A stretch of DNA of 6,740 nt. It comes from Elusimicrobiota bacterium (GTDB lineage: Bacteria > Elusimicrobiota > Elusimicrobia > UBA1565 > UBA9628). Location: NCBI GenBank assembly GCA_016194625.1, contig JACQBB010000416.1, forward strand, positions 1-6,740. The letters run 5' to 3'. Position numbers and translations under genes: made by a program. This document shows positions 1-5,687 of the stretch, in pieces. The notes beneath the pieces were generated by a model. It was not told the DNA's origin. It worked only from the letters and a program-made list of their open reading frames with translations, and searched no databases. Every line of letters begins with the position of its first letter. Positions within the stretch are counted from its first letter, which is position 1.

Positions 1-1
1 C

Positions 2-79
2 CACGGCGGCCGGATCTGGGGCGACGGCGCGGTCGGACGGGGAGCCGTCTTCTATTTCACGCTGTCGGAGGAGCCATGA
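2..79 (+). CDS. Sensor histidine kinase, C-terminal end only (partial)
   Basis: The window opens inside a reading frame of 25 codons ending in TGA at 77-79. The residues HGGRIWG followed by GRGAVFYFTL and a short acidic tail match the end of the HATPase_c ATP-binding domain of two-component sensor kinases: the HGG.IW strand, then the G2-type G.G..F turn and the final beta-strand. The kinase autophosphorylates on a histidine (not in the window) and passes the phosphate to a receiver. Its stop overlaps the ATG of the next gene by 4 bp (ATGA at 76-79), so the receiver encoded there is probably its partner. The sensor domains lie upstream of the window and cannot be described. Confidence 0.85.
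   Translation, partial: HGGRIWGDGAVGRGAVFYFTLSEEP
67..73 (+). promoter_or_regulatory. Shine-Dalgarno sequence of the Rcp1-like regulator
   Basis: GGAGGAG lies inside the last codons of the kinase, two bases before the ATG at 76. With the ATGA overlap it indicates that the regulator is translated by coupling to the kinase. Counted from the core GGAGG the spacing to ATG is 4 nt, short but workable. Confidence 0.6.
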
Positions 80-513
80 ACCAGAAGAAGATCCTTCTCG
101 TCGAGGACGACCCCGACGACGAGATGCTCATCTCGATGTCCCTCCAGCGCAGCAACATCGCCAACGAGCTCGCGGTCGCCCGCGACGGCCAGGAGGCGCT
201 CGACTACCTGTTCGCGCAAGGCGCGCACGCGGGGCGGGACCTGGCGGACTCCCCGGCGGTCGTCCTGCTGGACCTGCACCTGCCCAAAGTGGACGGCCTG
301 GAGGTGCTGCGCCGCATCCGCGCGGACCCGCGGACGAGGACCCAGCCGGTCGTCGTCCTCACCTCGTCCGACGAGCAGAGGGACCGCCTCAAGAGCTACG
401 ACCTGGGCGTGAACAGCTACGTCTGCAAGCCCGTCGAGTTCGACCAGTTCAGCGGCGCGGTGAAATCCCTCGGCCTGTACTGGCTGCTGCTCAACAAGCC
501 GCCGAAGGACTGA
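76..513 (+). CDS. Rcp1-like single-domain response regulator
   Basis: This 145-aa protein is a receiver domain with no output domain. The acidic pocket is E10-D11-D12, the phospho-acceptor is D66 in LLDLHLP, the switch residue is T96 in VVLTSS, and the conserved lysine is K118 in VCKPV. The long loop between beta-2 and beta-3 (about residues 47-58), the LDLHLPK.DG.EVL signature and the C-terminal GLYWLLLNKPP helix are typical of the Rcp1 family, small regulators that pair with phytochrome-like and other PAS/GAF kinases. It should act in the cytoplasm by taking phosphate from the overlapping kinase and passing the signal by protein contact. The start is fixed by the ATGA overlap and the GGAGGAG before it. 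The family assignment is strong; the specific signal is unknown. Confidence 0.93.
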   Translation: MNQKKILLVEDDPDDEMLISMSLQRSNIANELAVARDGQEALDYLFAQGAHAGRDLADSPAVVLLDLHLPKVDGLEVLRRIRADPRTRTQPVVVLTSSDEQRDRLKSYDLGVNSYVCKPVEFDQFSGAVKSLGLYWLLLNKPPKD

Positions 514-531
514 CGCGGCGCCCCCTCCGCG
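514..531 (+). terminator. Possible weak hairpin after the regulator
   Basis: CGCGG (514-518) can pair with CCGCG (527-531) across an 8-nt loop, directly after the TGA at 511-513. The stem is only 5 bp and no T-run follows, so an intrinsic terminator is doubtful. The intergenic gap to the convergent gene end is only 54 bp, and nothing else there looks like a terminator. Confidence 0.15.
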
Positions 532-567
532 GGCACGGGTCGATGCGGGCGACGGCGTCCTTGGCCA

Positions 568-2232
568 TCATCGGCAGCCGCGCGGGGAGCCAGGGTCCTG
601 GAAACAACGGTCTTCCGGCGGCGTCCTCTCGGGCCGCTCTCTATATCCATCATCCGGAAACTCAGGCGGAGGAGTCGGAGACGACAGGCGTTCTTGTTCG
701 GATTGCGCCATCGAAAGCAACCTCTGAAGGTTCAACGCGGCAGGACCAGCACGGCATATCCTCTGCAGCAAACCCAGGAAACAGGCCGACCGCCCGGGCT
801 GAGATCGAGAGCACTCATCGACCAGCCCCGGCATGGCTGTTCGGGTCGGGAGGTACCGGTCGAAGACCTCCTGGCTGAGTGAGCCGGGAGAATCGCACGC
901 CAATCGGACCAACTCCGGAATAGCCACGGATTGAGGGATCATCGGTGCCGGTCGCGGCACGAAAATCGGCGGCTCCACGGGATGGGCCTTGTAATGCTCG
1001 CGGACCTTGACGAGGTCGAGAGTGGAGTCCTCCAGCACCATGCATAACGTGAAATACAAATCGTCGCCGCATTTCCCGAGTCCTGGGGGCGGAGGCCAGA
1101 GTATCGCATTGAAATCCGGGCTCGCCATGGGCAATGCATCAAGGTCACCCTGCGTGACGCTTTCCGGGTCGGAACACACACGACGCGCAATCGAACCGAG
1201 CGCCCCCTTCAACCTTAAATCGGACCGTCGCCGCTCGACGGCCGCACGCCTCTCCTCGACCGCGCGTTCCACGACCTCCCCGATGGGGTCGGCTCGTCCA
1301 GGAACATTCGAATCCTCCATATCTTCAGGAATCCGGGCATCGGCGTCATATCGGAGCCAGACCTTGCCGTCATGGCCTTGCCGCTCTTGATGATCGGCTT
1401 GATAACGATATCGATCCCTGCGCTCCTCCAACCTCTTCTTCGCCGTTGTATCGACAATGCCCAATCTCGCGGCATTTTCCAGAACAAGGTCATACGCCAG
1501 CACTTCCCCCCGCCAACGGTCGACCGTGCCAAGGGGTTGGCCGGAAACGGTTCGTTCGAGCCAATGGGAAGTCTCATGGAAGATCGTCTGGGCCAAGGTC
1601 GCGGGCGACTCGACGCCTCGTGGAAGGATTCGGACGCGGCCATCCGGAGAGGTGAGCCCGCGGGCGTCGGCTTCTTCATCCATGACCCATTGATGCGCCT
1701 TCGTATCATAATGCTTCTGCTCCATGAACCGCGGAGCCCAGTCGTGAGCGGGTTCTTTGGTTGTGACGCCCGAAGCACCCTGATTCGTGACCAATGGGAC
1801 GAGATTGTAGAGCTTGATCGTCTCCGCGATTGCCTTGTTGTATAGCTCATGCTGCTGGACCCGCAATCGCGCATATTCGCGCCCCGCCTTCTGGAAAGCA
1901 TCCTCATCACGAGGCTTTCCGCTCGTGATCATCCGTCGTAAATCTTCCAGCGACTGCGGCGGGAATCGGTAACCTTGGTCGGCGCGCCGTAACGCATCTT
2001 CTGCTTCGGCGATTTGTAATTGGAGATCACTGGCCTCTCGAAGACGACCGTCGATTTCGTTGTAGGCCGCCAGATCCACGCTGTGCTCAGATAAGTCCAA
2101 GGATGCCACGACCGGCATGTTCGCGCGAACGAACCCTTCACGACATGAAGCGTCGTGAGCAGAACAAGGAGCACTGGCCCCGTATCCAGGCGGCGCCAAG
2201 ATCAGAAAAACACCAAGGAAGATACGCCTCAT
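568..2232 (-). CDS. Secreted zinc-metallopeptidase-like protein, HExxH...E, cysteine-rich C-terminus
   Basis: I do not recognise a named family for this 554-aa protein. Residues 1-21 (basic MRR, hydrophobic core, ASA end) look like a Sec signal peptide; C23 is not in a lipobox. Residues 50-145 are charged and probably helical. HETSH at 219-223 is a zinc-binding HExxH, and E243 in W.GEVLAYD lies exactly 20 residues after the second histidine, the spacing of H146 and E166 in thermolysin, so a gluzincin-type site is likely. Residues 320-342 are highly charged and 379-435 proline-rich. The C-terminal part carries nine cysteines in three C...C-x(8-9)-C sets, suggesting disulphides outside the cytoplasm. 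Its ATG overlaps the stop of the upstream gene by 4 bp; the Shine-Dalgarno is weak (AGAG). GC is well below that of its flanks. Substrate and role are unknown; a toxin, a wall-modifying enzyme or a maturation protease would all fit. Confidence 0.8.
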   Translation of the reverse strand: MRRIFLGVFLILAPPGYGASAPCSAHDASCREGFVRANMPVVASLDLSEHSVDLAAYNEIDGRLREASDLQLQIAEAEDALRRADQGYRFPPQSLEDLRRMITSGKPRDEDAFQKAGREYARLRVQQHELYNKAIAETIKLYNLVPLVTNQGASGVTTKEPAHDWAPRFMEQKHYDTKAHQWVMDEEADARGLTSPDGRVRILPRGVESPATLAQTIFHETSHWLERTVSGQPLGTVDRWRGEVLAYDLVLENAARLGIVDTTAKKRLEERRDRYRYQADHQERQGHDGKVWLRYDADARIPEDMEDSNVPGRADPIGEVVERAVEERRAAVERRRSDLRLKGALGSIARRVCSDPESVTQGDLDALPMASPDFNAILWPPPPGLGKCGDDLYFTLCMVLEDSTLDLVKVREHYKAHPVEPPIFVPRPAPMIPQSVAIPELVRLACDSPGSLSQEVFDRYLPTRTAMPGLVDECSRSQPGRSACFLGLLQRICRAGPAALNLQRLLSMAQSEQERLSSPTPPPEFPDDGYRERPERTPPEDRCFQDPGSPRGCR

Positions 2233-3104
2233 TTACTTACTCTGAATTCGACTGGATTGGAGACCGCATGAATGCGTCGGGAAGTCTCTTGAGACGGGGA
2301 CGGCTCACCCGAAATCAGCGACAAAATCGAGAGAACCCCTGTTTTTATTCGCCCTCGGCTCGCCAGGTCGACACGAACGACGCAGTCCTGGTCGAATACG
2401 AACCGCGCGGTGTAGCGGCCGGGGCGTCGAAGATCGTATCCCGTCAATCTGCGGAAACCCTCAGGAGGAGACACGAATTTCTCCCGCAACTCCGCCAACG
2501 GGACATTGTCCCGAACGGCATAAGTGGCGATTCCATTGGCACTCCGCCGGTCGACGGTCCGGATTCGGTAAGGGCTCAACACTTCGCGGCTTGTTTGAAC
2601 CTCGGCTCCGGGCAATACCCCGATGAAATCGGCTGATTTCGAACTCGGAATGACCTCTTGCCCTTGGAATTCCGCTCGGTAGGGTCTGATCCGCTCATCC
2701 GACCTGAAAATCGCCTCGGGCCCGGGCTTCCTTTCCGGAACTCTATTCCCCGACTCATCGGTGACTTCGACGAACGAATCTCGGGCATTTTGAAGAGGGG
2801 CGTCTTCAAGATCTCTGGAGAAAAAATATCGATGGAACTCCATCGACATACAAGACCGGTTCTTGATGGCCGCACGGTACCAGATCGTCGTCCGACCTCC
2901 AGAATCAGGAATGGTCTCGATCTGCATACTCGCGGCGAGGGGCTGGCACGACGCATCGGGCGACGATTTATCCAGACACGGATCGTCGCAGGATCGCGAC
3001 GACCTGACGATAGCGCCGCTCGCAAGCCGGATCACCCAGCACAGCATTACGAGACCGAATATCGTGCCGAGCACCCTAAGGAAGGACCTGAACTGGGGAG
3101 ACAT
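2229..3104 (-). CDS. Membrane-anchored protein with C-terminal Ig-like domain, unknown function
   Basis: This 291-aa protein is not recognised as a named family. Residues 9-33 form one hydrophobic segment after a short basic N-terminus, so it is either an N-in signal anchor or an uncleaved signal peptide with the rest outside the cytoplasm. Cysteines at 39, 43, 53, 85 and 241 fit an oxidising compartment. Residues 60-290 look beta-rich. The segment GYDLRRPGRYTARFVFDQD (222-240) and the ending SNPVEFRV (282-289) are the last strands of an Ig-like sandwich, of the kind seen in BsuPI-type inhibitor and similar extracellular domains. It is first in a two-gene unit: its TGA overlaps the ATG of the metallopeptidase-like gene. 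The ATG at 3104 is chosen because it precedes the membrane segment directly. GGAGG at 3124-3120 is 15 nt away, too far to be a good ribosome site, while a TACAAT box lies closer. GC is low compared with neighbours. Confidence 0.8.
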   Translation of the reverse strand: MSPQFRSFLRVLGTIFGLVMLCWVIRLASGAIVRSSRSCDDPCLDKSSPDASCQPLAASMQIETIPDSGGRTTIWYRAAIKNRSCMSMEFHRYFFSRDLEDAPLQNARDSFVEVTDESGNRVPERKPGPEAIFRSDERIRPYRAEFQGQEVIPSSKSADFIGVLPGAEVQTSREVLSPYRIRTVDRRSANGIATYAVRDNVPLAELREKFVSPPEGFRRLTGYDLRRPGRYTARFVFDQDCVVRVDLASRGRIKTGVLSILSLISGEPSPSQETSRRIHAVSNPVEFRVSK

Positions 3105-3112
3105 GTGTGATT

Positions 3113-3118
3113 ATTGTA
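3113..3118 (-). promoter_or_regulatory. -10 box of the low-GC operon
   Basis: On the minus strand TACAAT ends 8 nt before the ATG at 3104. A weak -35 match, TGTTCA (3141-3136), lies 17 bp upstream of it. Transcription would start within a few bases of the ATG, giving an almost leaderless mRNA, which would explain why the GGAGG further upstream is badly spaced. Confidence 0.4.
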
Positions 3119-3185
3119 GCCTCCGATGGGAAGGCTGAACAGGGCCTAATGCCCCACATGCTCCCAGACCATGCGGCCCCACATA

Positions 3186-3220
3186 CGGAACACCGTCGGC
3201 CGGTCGGAGCGGTTGTTCCG
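3186..3220. repeat. Inverted repeat in divergent promoter region
   Basis: CGGAACA (3186-3192) is matched by TGTTCCG (3214-3220), seven perfect pairs. CCG/CGG (3193-3195 and 3210-3212) extend the stem by three pairs past a single unpaired T at 3213, leaving a 14-nt loop that contains the palindrome CGGCCG. It ends 10 nt before the putative -10 box of the TPR-like gene and so would cover the -35 region. It could be an operator for a dimeric regulator. Confidence 0.35.
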
Positions 3221-3230
3221 AGGCGTGCGG

Positions 3231-3236
3231 TAGGCT
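3231..3236 (+). promoter_or_regulatory. -10 box of the TPR-like gene (leaderless type)
   Basis: TAGGCT is followed by only five bases before the ATG at 3242, so a transcript starting 6-7 nt downstream of the box would begin at the start codon itself. No Shine-Dalgarno is present before this ATG. No good -35 box is visible at 17 bp. Confidence 0.4.
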
Positions 3237-3241
3237 ATCCT

Positions 3242-4300
3242 ATGGCCGTGGACCCCGCCGCCGCGCTCGCCGTCCTGCTGTGCGCCGCCCCCGCCCTCGC
3301 CGGCGACCCGGGCGAGGCGGCGCTGCGCGCCGAGGCGGGGGCGATCGTCGACCTGTTCTACGGCCACGACTTCGACAAGGCGGCGCCGGCGGCCGACCAG
3401 CTCGCCGCGCGCCACAAGGGGCACCCGGCGGGACCGCTGTTCCAGGCGATCGTCGCCTACCAGCGCTGGACGGCCGAGGGACTGCGCGAGGACGGGTCGT
3501 GGGAGAAGATCGACGGACTGCTGACCCACGCCGCGGCCGACGCGGCGGCGATGGAGGCGAGCGCGCCCGCCGAGTCGCACTACTACCGGGGCGCGGCGCT
3601 GGGCTTCCGCGCGCGCGGGATGGCGGCGCGGCGGAAGTTCGTGCGCGCTCTGCCCGACGCGGCGAGCTCGGTGCGGCAGCTGCGCCAGGCGCTGGACCTG
3701 GACCCGTCGCTGGAGGACGCGCGCCTGGGGCTGGGGATGTACCACTACTTCGCGGCGCGGATGCCGACCGCGGCCAAGCCGCTGGCGCGGCTGCTCGTCG
3801 GCGAGCGGCCGGACCGCGAGGCGGGGCTGGCCGAGCTGTGGACCGTCGCCGGGTCCACCGGCATCGCCCGGATGGAGGCGCGCGCGGTGCTGGCGATGAT
3901 CCTGTCGAAGGAGGACGAGGCCGACTGGAAGGGCGCCGAGGCCCTGCTCGCCGAGCTGATGGGGCGCTACCCTCGCAACCCGCTGTACCGATTGCGCCGC
4001 GCCTTCGTCGCCGAGCGCCGCGGCGACTGGGACGCCGCCGCCGCGCTGGCCGACCCGGACGGCGCGTGGCTGCGCGAGATCCACCCCGGCCTGCGCGAGA
4101 ACTCGCGCGCGTGGGCGCTGTACCGCGCGGGCGAGGCGCGCCTGCTGCAGGGGCGCCGCGACGAGGCCCGCCGGTTCCTGACGCCGATCGACGAACGGAA
4201 AGCCCCGAAGAGCCTCCTGCCGTGGCTGAAGCGCCGCCGCGCGGAGCTGGCGACGGGCGCGCGCGGGCGCGAGGTCGCGCCCTACTTCGCCGGCTACTGA
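3242..4300 (+). CDS. Exported TPR-like (tetratricopeptide-type) helical repeat protein
   Basis: This 352-aa protein starts with a hydrophobic stretch ending ALCAAPALA-like (cleavage likely after A20, before GDPGE), although the n-region has no basic residue and carries D4, so export is probable rather than certain. The rest is alpha-helical. TPR-like features include YYRGAALGFRARG (114-126), RQALDLDPSLEDARLGLGMY (148-167) with the LDP..EDA...LG pattern, and LMGRYPRNPLYRLRRAF (239-255). Such proteins act as scaffolds for protein contacts in the periplasm or outer membrane; no catalytic motif is visible. I chose ATG 3242 over the in-frame ATG at 3107 because it sits directly before the hydrophobic segment and after a -10-like box, and the 45 extra residues look non-coding. 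Its TGA overlaps the convergent SCO1 gene end by 7 bp. The partner is unknown. Confidence 0.8.
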   Translation: MAVDPAAALAVLLCAAPALAGDPGEAALRAEAGAIVDLFYGHDFDKAAPAADQLAARHKGHPAGPLFQAIVAYQRWTAEGLREDGSWEKIDGLLTHAAADAAAMEASAPAESHYYRGAALGFRARGMAARRKFVRALPDAASSVRQLRQALDLDPSLEDARLGLGMYHYFAARMPTAAKPLARLLVGERPDREAGLAELWTVAGSTGIARMEARAVLAMILSKEDEADWKGAEALLAELMGRYPRNPLYRLRRAFVAERRGDWDAAAALADPDGAWLREIHPGLRENSRAWALYRAGEARLLQGRRDEARRFLTPIDERKAPKSLLPWLKRRRAELATGARGREVAPYFAGY

Positions 4301-4884
4301 GGCTTCGCGGCCAGCAGGGCCTTCGCGTCGCGCTCCAGGCGCTCCAGCGCGTCGGCCTCGGTCGCCGCGTAGGTGCGCACCAGGCGCCCATCGCGGCCGA
4401 CCAGCGCGAACTTGGAGCTGTGCACCGTCGCGAACCCGCAGTCCGAGGTGTCGTCCTTGCGGTACGCGGTGCCGAAGCCGTCCTTCAGCAGGGGGATCAT
4501 GGACGCCTGGTCCTTGCCCGCCGCGAAGAACCAGCGCGCCGGGTCGGCGCCGTTCCTGCGCGCGTACTCGCGCAGGACCTTCGGGCGGTCGTAGTCCGGG
4601 TCGATGGTGAAGCTGACGAGCAGGATGTCCTTGGGCAGGCGCTTCTGCAGGCCGCGCATGCGCTCGGTCAGCAGCGGGCACTGCCCCGAGCAGCGCGTGA
4701 AGATGAAGTCGGCGACCCAGACCTTGCCGAGCAGGTCCTTCTTCGCGAGCGGCCGCAGGGACTTGGCCGTCGCCGCCGACAGCGCGAAGTCCGGCAGGTC
4801 GCGCGGGCCCTCCGGCTGCTCGAACTGCGCGGCGGCCGGCGCGGCGAGCGCGGCGGCCAGGACGGCGGCGGCGAGGACTCTCAT
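4294..4884 (-). CDS. SCO1/SenC-family copper chaperone, thioredoxin fold
   Basis: This 196-aa protein has an Ala-rich signal peptide (residues 1-19, AAPAAA then QFEQPEG). The thioredoxin-like domain follows: KVWVADFIFTRCSGQCPLL holds the CxxxC copper-binding pair C65 and C69, VSFTIDPDYDRP (90-101) is the conserved second strand and acidic loop, and VHSSKFALVGRDGRLV (154-169) supplies the third ligand, H155. All three copper ligands of the SCO family are therefore present. SCO proteins deliver copper to the CuA site of cytochrome c oxidase or act as thiol-disulphide redox proteins outside the cytoplasmic membrane. The ATG overlaps the stop of the upstream gene (ATGA, 4884-4881) and GGGAGAG lies shortly before it, so the two are co-translated. 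No oxidase subunit is in the window, so the recipient of the copper is unknown. Confidence 0.92.
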   Translation of the reverse strand: MRVLAAAVLAAALAAPAAAQFEQPEGPRDLPDFALSAATAKSLRPLAKKDLLGKVWVADFIFTRCSGQCPLLTERMRGLQKRLPKDILLVSFTIDPDYDRPKVLREYARRNGADPARWFFAAGKDQASMIPLLKDGFGTAYRKDDTSDCGFATVHSSKFALVGRDGRLVRTYAATEADALERLERDAKALLAAKPQ

Positions 4885-5687
4885 GGCTTCTCTCCCGAAG
4901 GCTTGCGGCCGAGGAACGACCACGACTCGCCCGTCCGGCTGACGTGGTCGGCGTACAGGAACTCGTCGGCGAACAGGCCCTTCTCGTTGAAGACGTTGAC
5001 GGCCAGGTGCATCATCCAGATCGGGCCGATGCGGCGCTCGCCGGGGCCGTCGCACTTGCCGGACGCGAAGCGCGTCGCCAGCTGGACCCCGAGCACCGCC
5101 ACGCAGATGTTCTCGTCGTGGAAGTGCCCCTTCGCGTTCGGCGAGTCGAACATCTGCGGGCGCTTCAGGCCGCGGCGGATGTAGCCGAGCTGGAGCAGCT
5201 GCCAGCGGCCGGCCTTGTCGAGCGCGTAGGTGAGGAACTCGGGCTTGGCCGGGTCCAGGCCGTCGTCGAAGATCAGGTCGAGGCGGTGCGCGTGGATGCC
5301 CATCCCGGCGCCGTACTTCTGCTCGATCAGGTAGCCGTCGGCGACGGCGGCGTTGACGTCGGCGTAGCGCCGGGCGGCGCGCAGGGCCTTCTTGAGCCGC
5401 TCCTGGTCCGCCTTCGAGTAGCGCTCCTCGACCCCGTACGCCTTCGGCGGCAGCAGCTCCCCGCCCTCGGCGCGCGGGTAGGCGTCGCGGCCGGGCGGGA
5501 CGAAGCCCTCGACCGCCGCCAGGCGCTCGTCGGGGCGGTAGTACGGCCACGACGGCTCCGGCCACGACACCGTCGAGCGCAGGACCTGCGGCTCGACGTC
5601 GGCGTCGGGCGCGGGCTCGGGCGCGGACGCGCGCGCGGCGCCGCCCAGCGCGGCCAGCAGGAGGGCCGCGGACAGGGTCCGGCGCAT
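4881..5687 (-). CDS. Secreted His/Cys-containing protein, possible metal binder (internal start of the fusion frame)
   Basis: Read from ATG 5687, this is a 268-aa protein with a standard Sec signal peptide (MRR, hydrophobic core, ARASA cleavage near residue 22). The mature part has a linker rich in Pro, Asp and Glu, then a domain with YADVNAAVADGYLIE (108-122), GMGIHAHRLDLIFDD (128-142), DPAKPEFLTYALD (145-157), KGHFHDENICVAVLG (186-200) and IWMMHLAVNVFNEKGLFADE (223-242). Several secreted bacterial proteins share the pattern A.ADGY...GMGIH...DP..PE.L.Y...W..H....N..G.FAD; I know of no assigned function. Histidines 132, 134, 188, 190 and 227 and cysteines 195 and 212 could bind metal, and translational coupling to a SCO copper chaperone supports a copper-related role. 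No Shine-Dalgarno precedes this ATG, so whether it is used is unclear; the protein may exist only as part of the longer frame. Confidence 0.5.
   Translation of the reverse strand: MRRTLSAALLLAALGGAARASAPEPAPDADVEPQVLRSTVSWPEPSWPYYRPDERLAAVEGFVPPGRDAYPRAEGGELLPPKAYGVEERYSKADQERLKKALRAARRYADVNAAVADGYLIEQKYGAGMGIHAHRLDLIFDDGLDPAKPEFLTYALDKAGRWQLLQLGYIRRGLKRPQMFDSPNAKGHFHDENICVAVLGVQLATRFASGKCDGPGERRIGPIWMMHLAVNVFNEKGLFADEFLYADHVSRTGESWSFLGRKPSGEKP

Larger units (their letters stand above)
568..3104. other. Low-GC two-gene block (probable foreign DNA)
   Basis: Base composition drops abruptly between the response regulator and the TPR-like gene. The 60-base line at 1441-1500 counts to 32/60 G+C and the line at 2821-2880 to 28/60, against 48/60 at 3601-3660 and 49/60 at 4081-4140. 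A- and T-rich codons appear freely in both genes. The change begins near 590-600, within the last codons of the metallopeptidase-like gene, and ends near 3190. Both genes are on the minus strand and overlap. No integrase, transposase, tRNA or flanking direct repeat was seen, so the mode of acquisition is unknown. Horizontal transfer is an inference from composition. Confidence 0.6.

Noticed and set aside
535..595. GC-rich minus-strand stretch that can read LPMMAKDAVARID, possible remnant of a disrupted gene
   Set aside because: It is only about 15-20 codons long, has no recognisable family, and partly overlaps the end of the 554-aa gene. It is too short to claim a pseudogene.
2140..2232. Lipoprotein signal in the metallopeptidase-like protein (C23)
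   Set aside because: The residues before C23 are S-A-P, lacking the [LVI]-x-[GAS]-C lipobox. A Sec signal peptide with cleavage near ASA fits better.
3107..3241. In-frame upstream ATG extending the TPR-like protein by 45 residues
   Set aside because: The extension shows no recognisable sequence, would bury the signal-like segment, and overlaps the divergent promoter region. ATG 3242 follows a -10-like box.
3146..4681. Long open minus-strand frame of about 511 codons across the TPR-like and SCO1 genes
   Set aside because: Its translation is low-complexity Arg/Ala/Pro/Val-rich with no domain, and it lies opposite or out of frame to two well-supported genes. Such frames are expected in high-GC DNA.
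3280..5184. Long open plus-strand frame of about 634 codons
   Set aside because: It is Arg/Gly/Ala-rich without motifs, shifted from the TPR-like frame and antisense to SCO1. It is a by-product of GC-rich codons.
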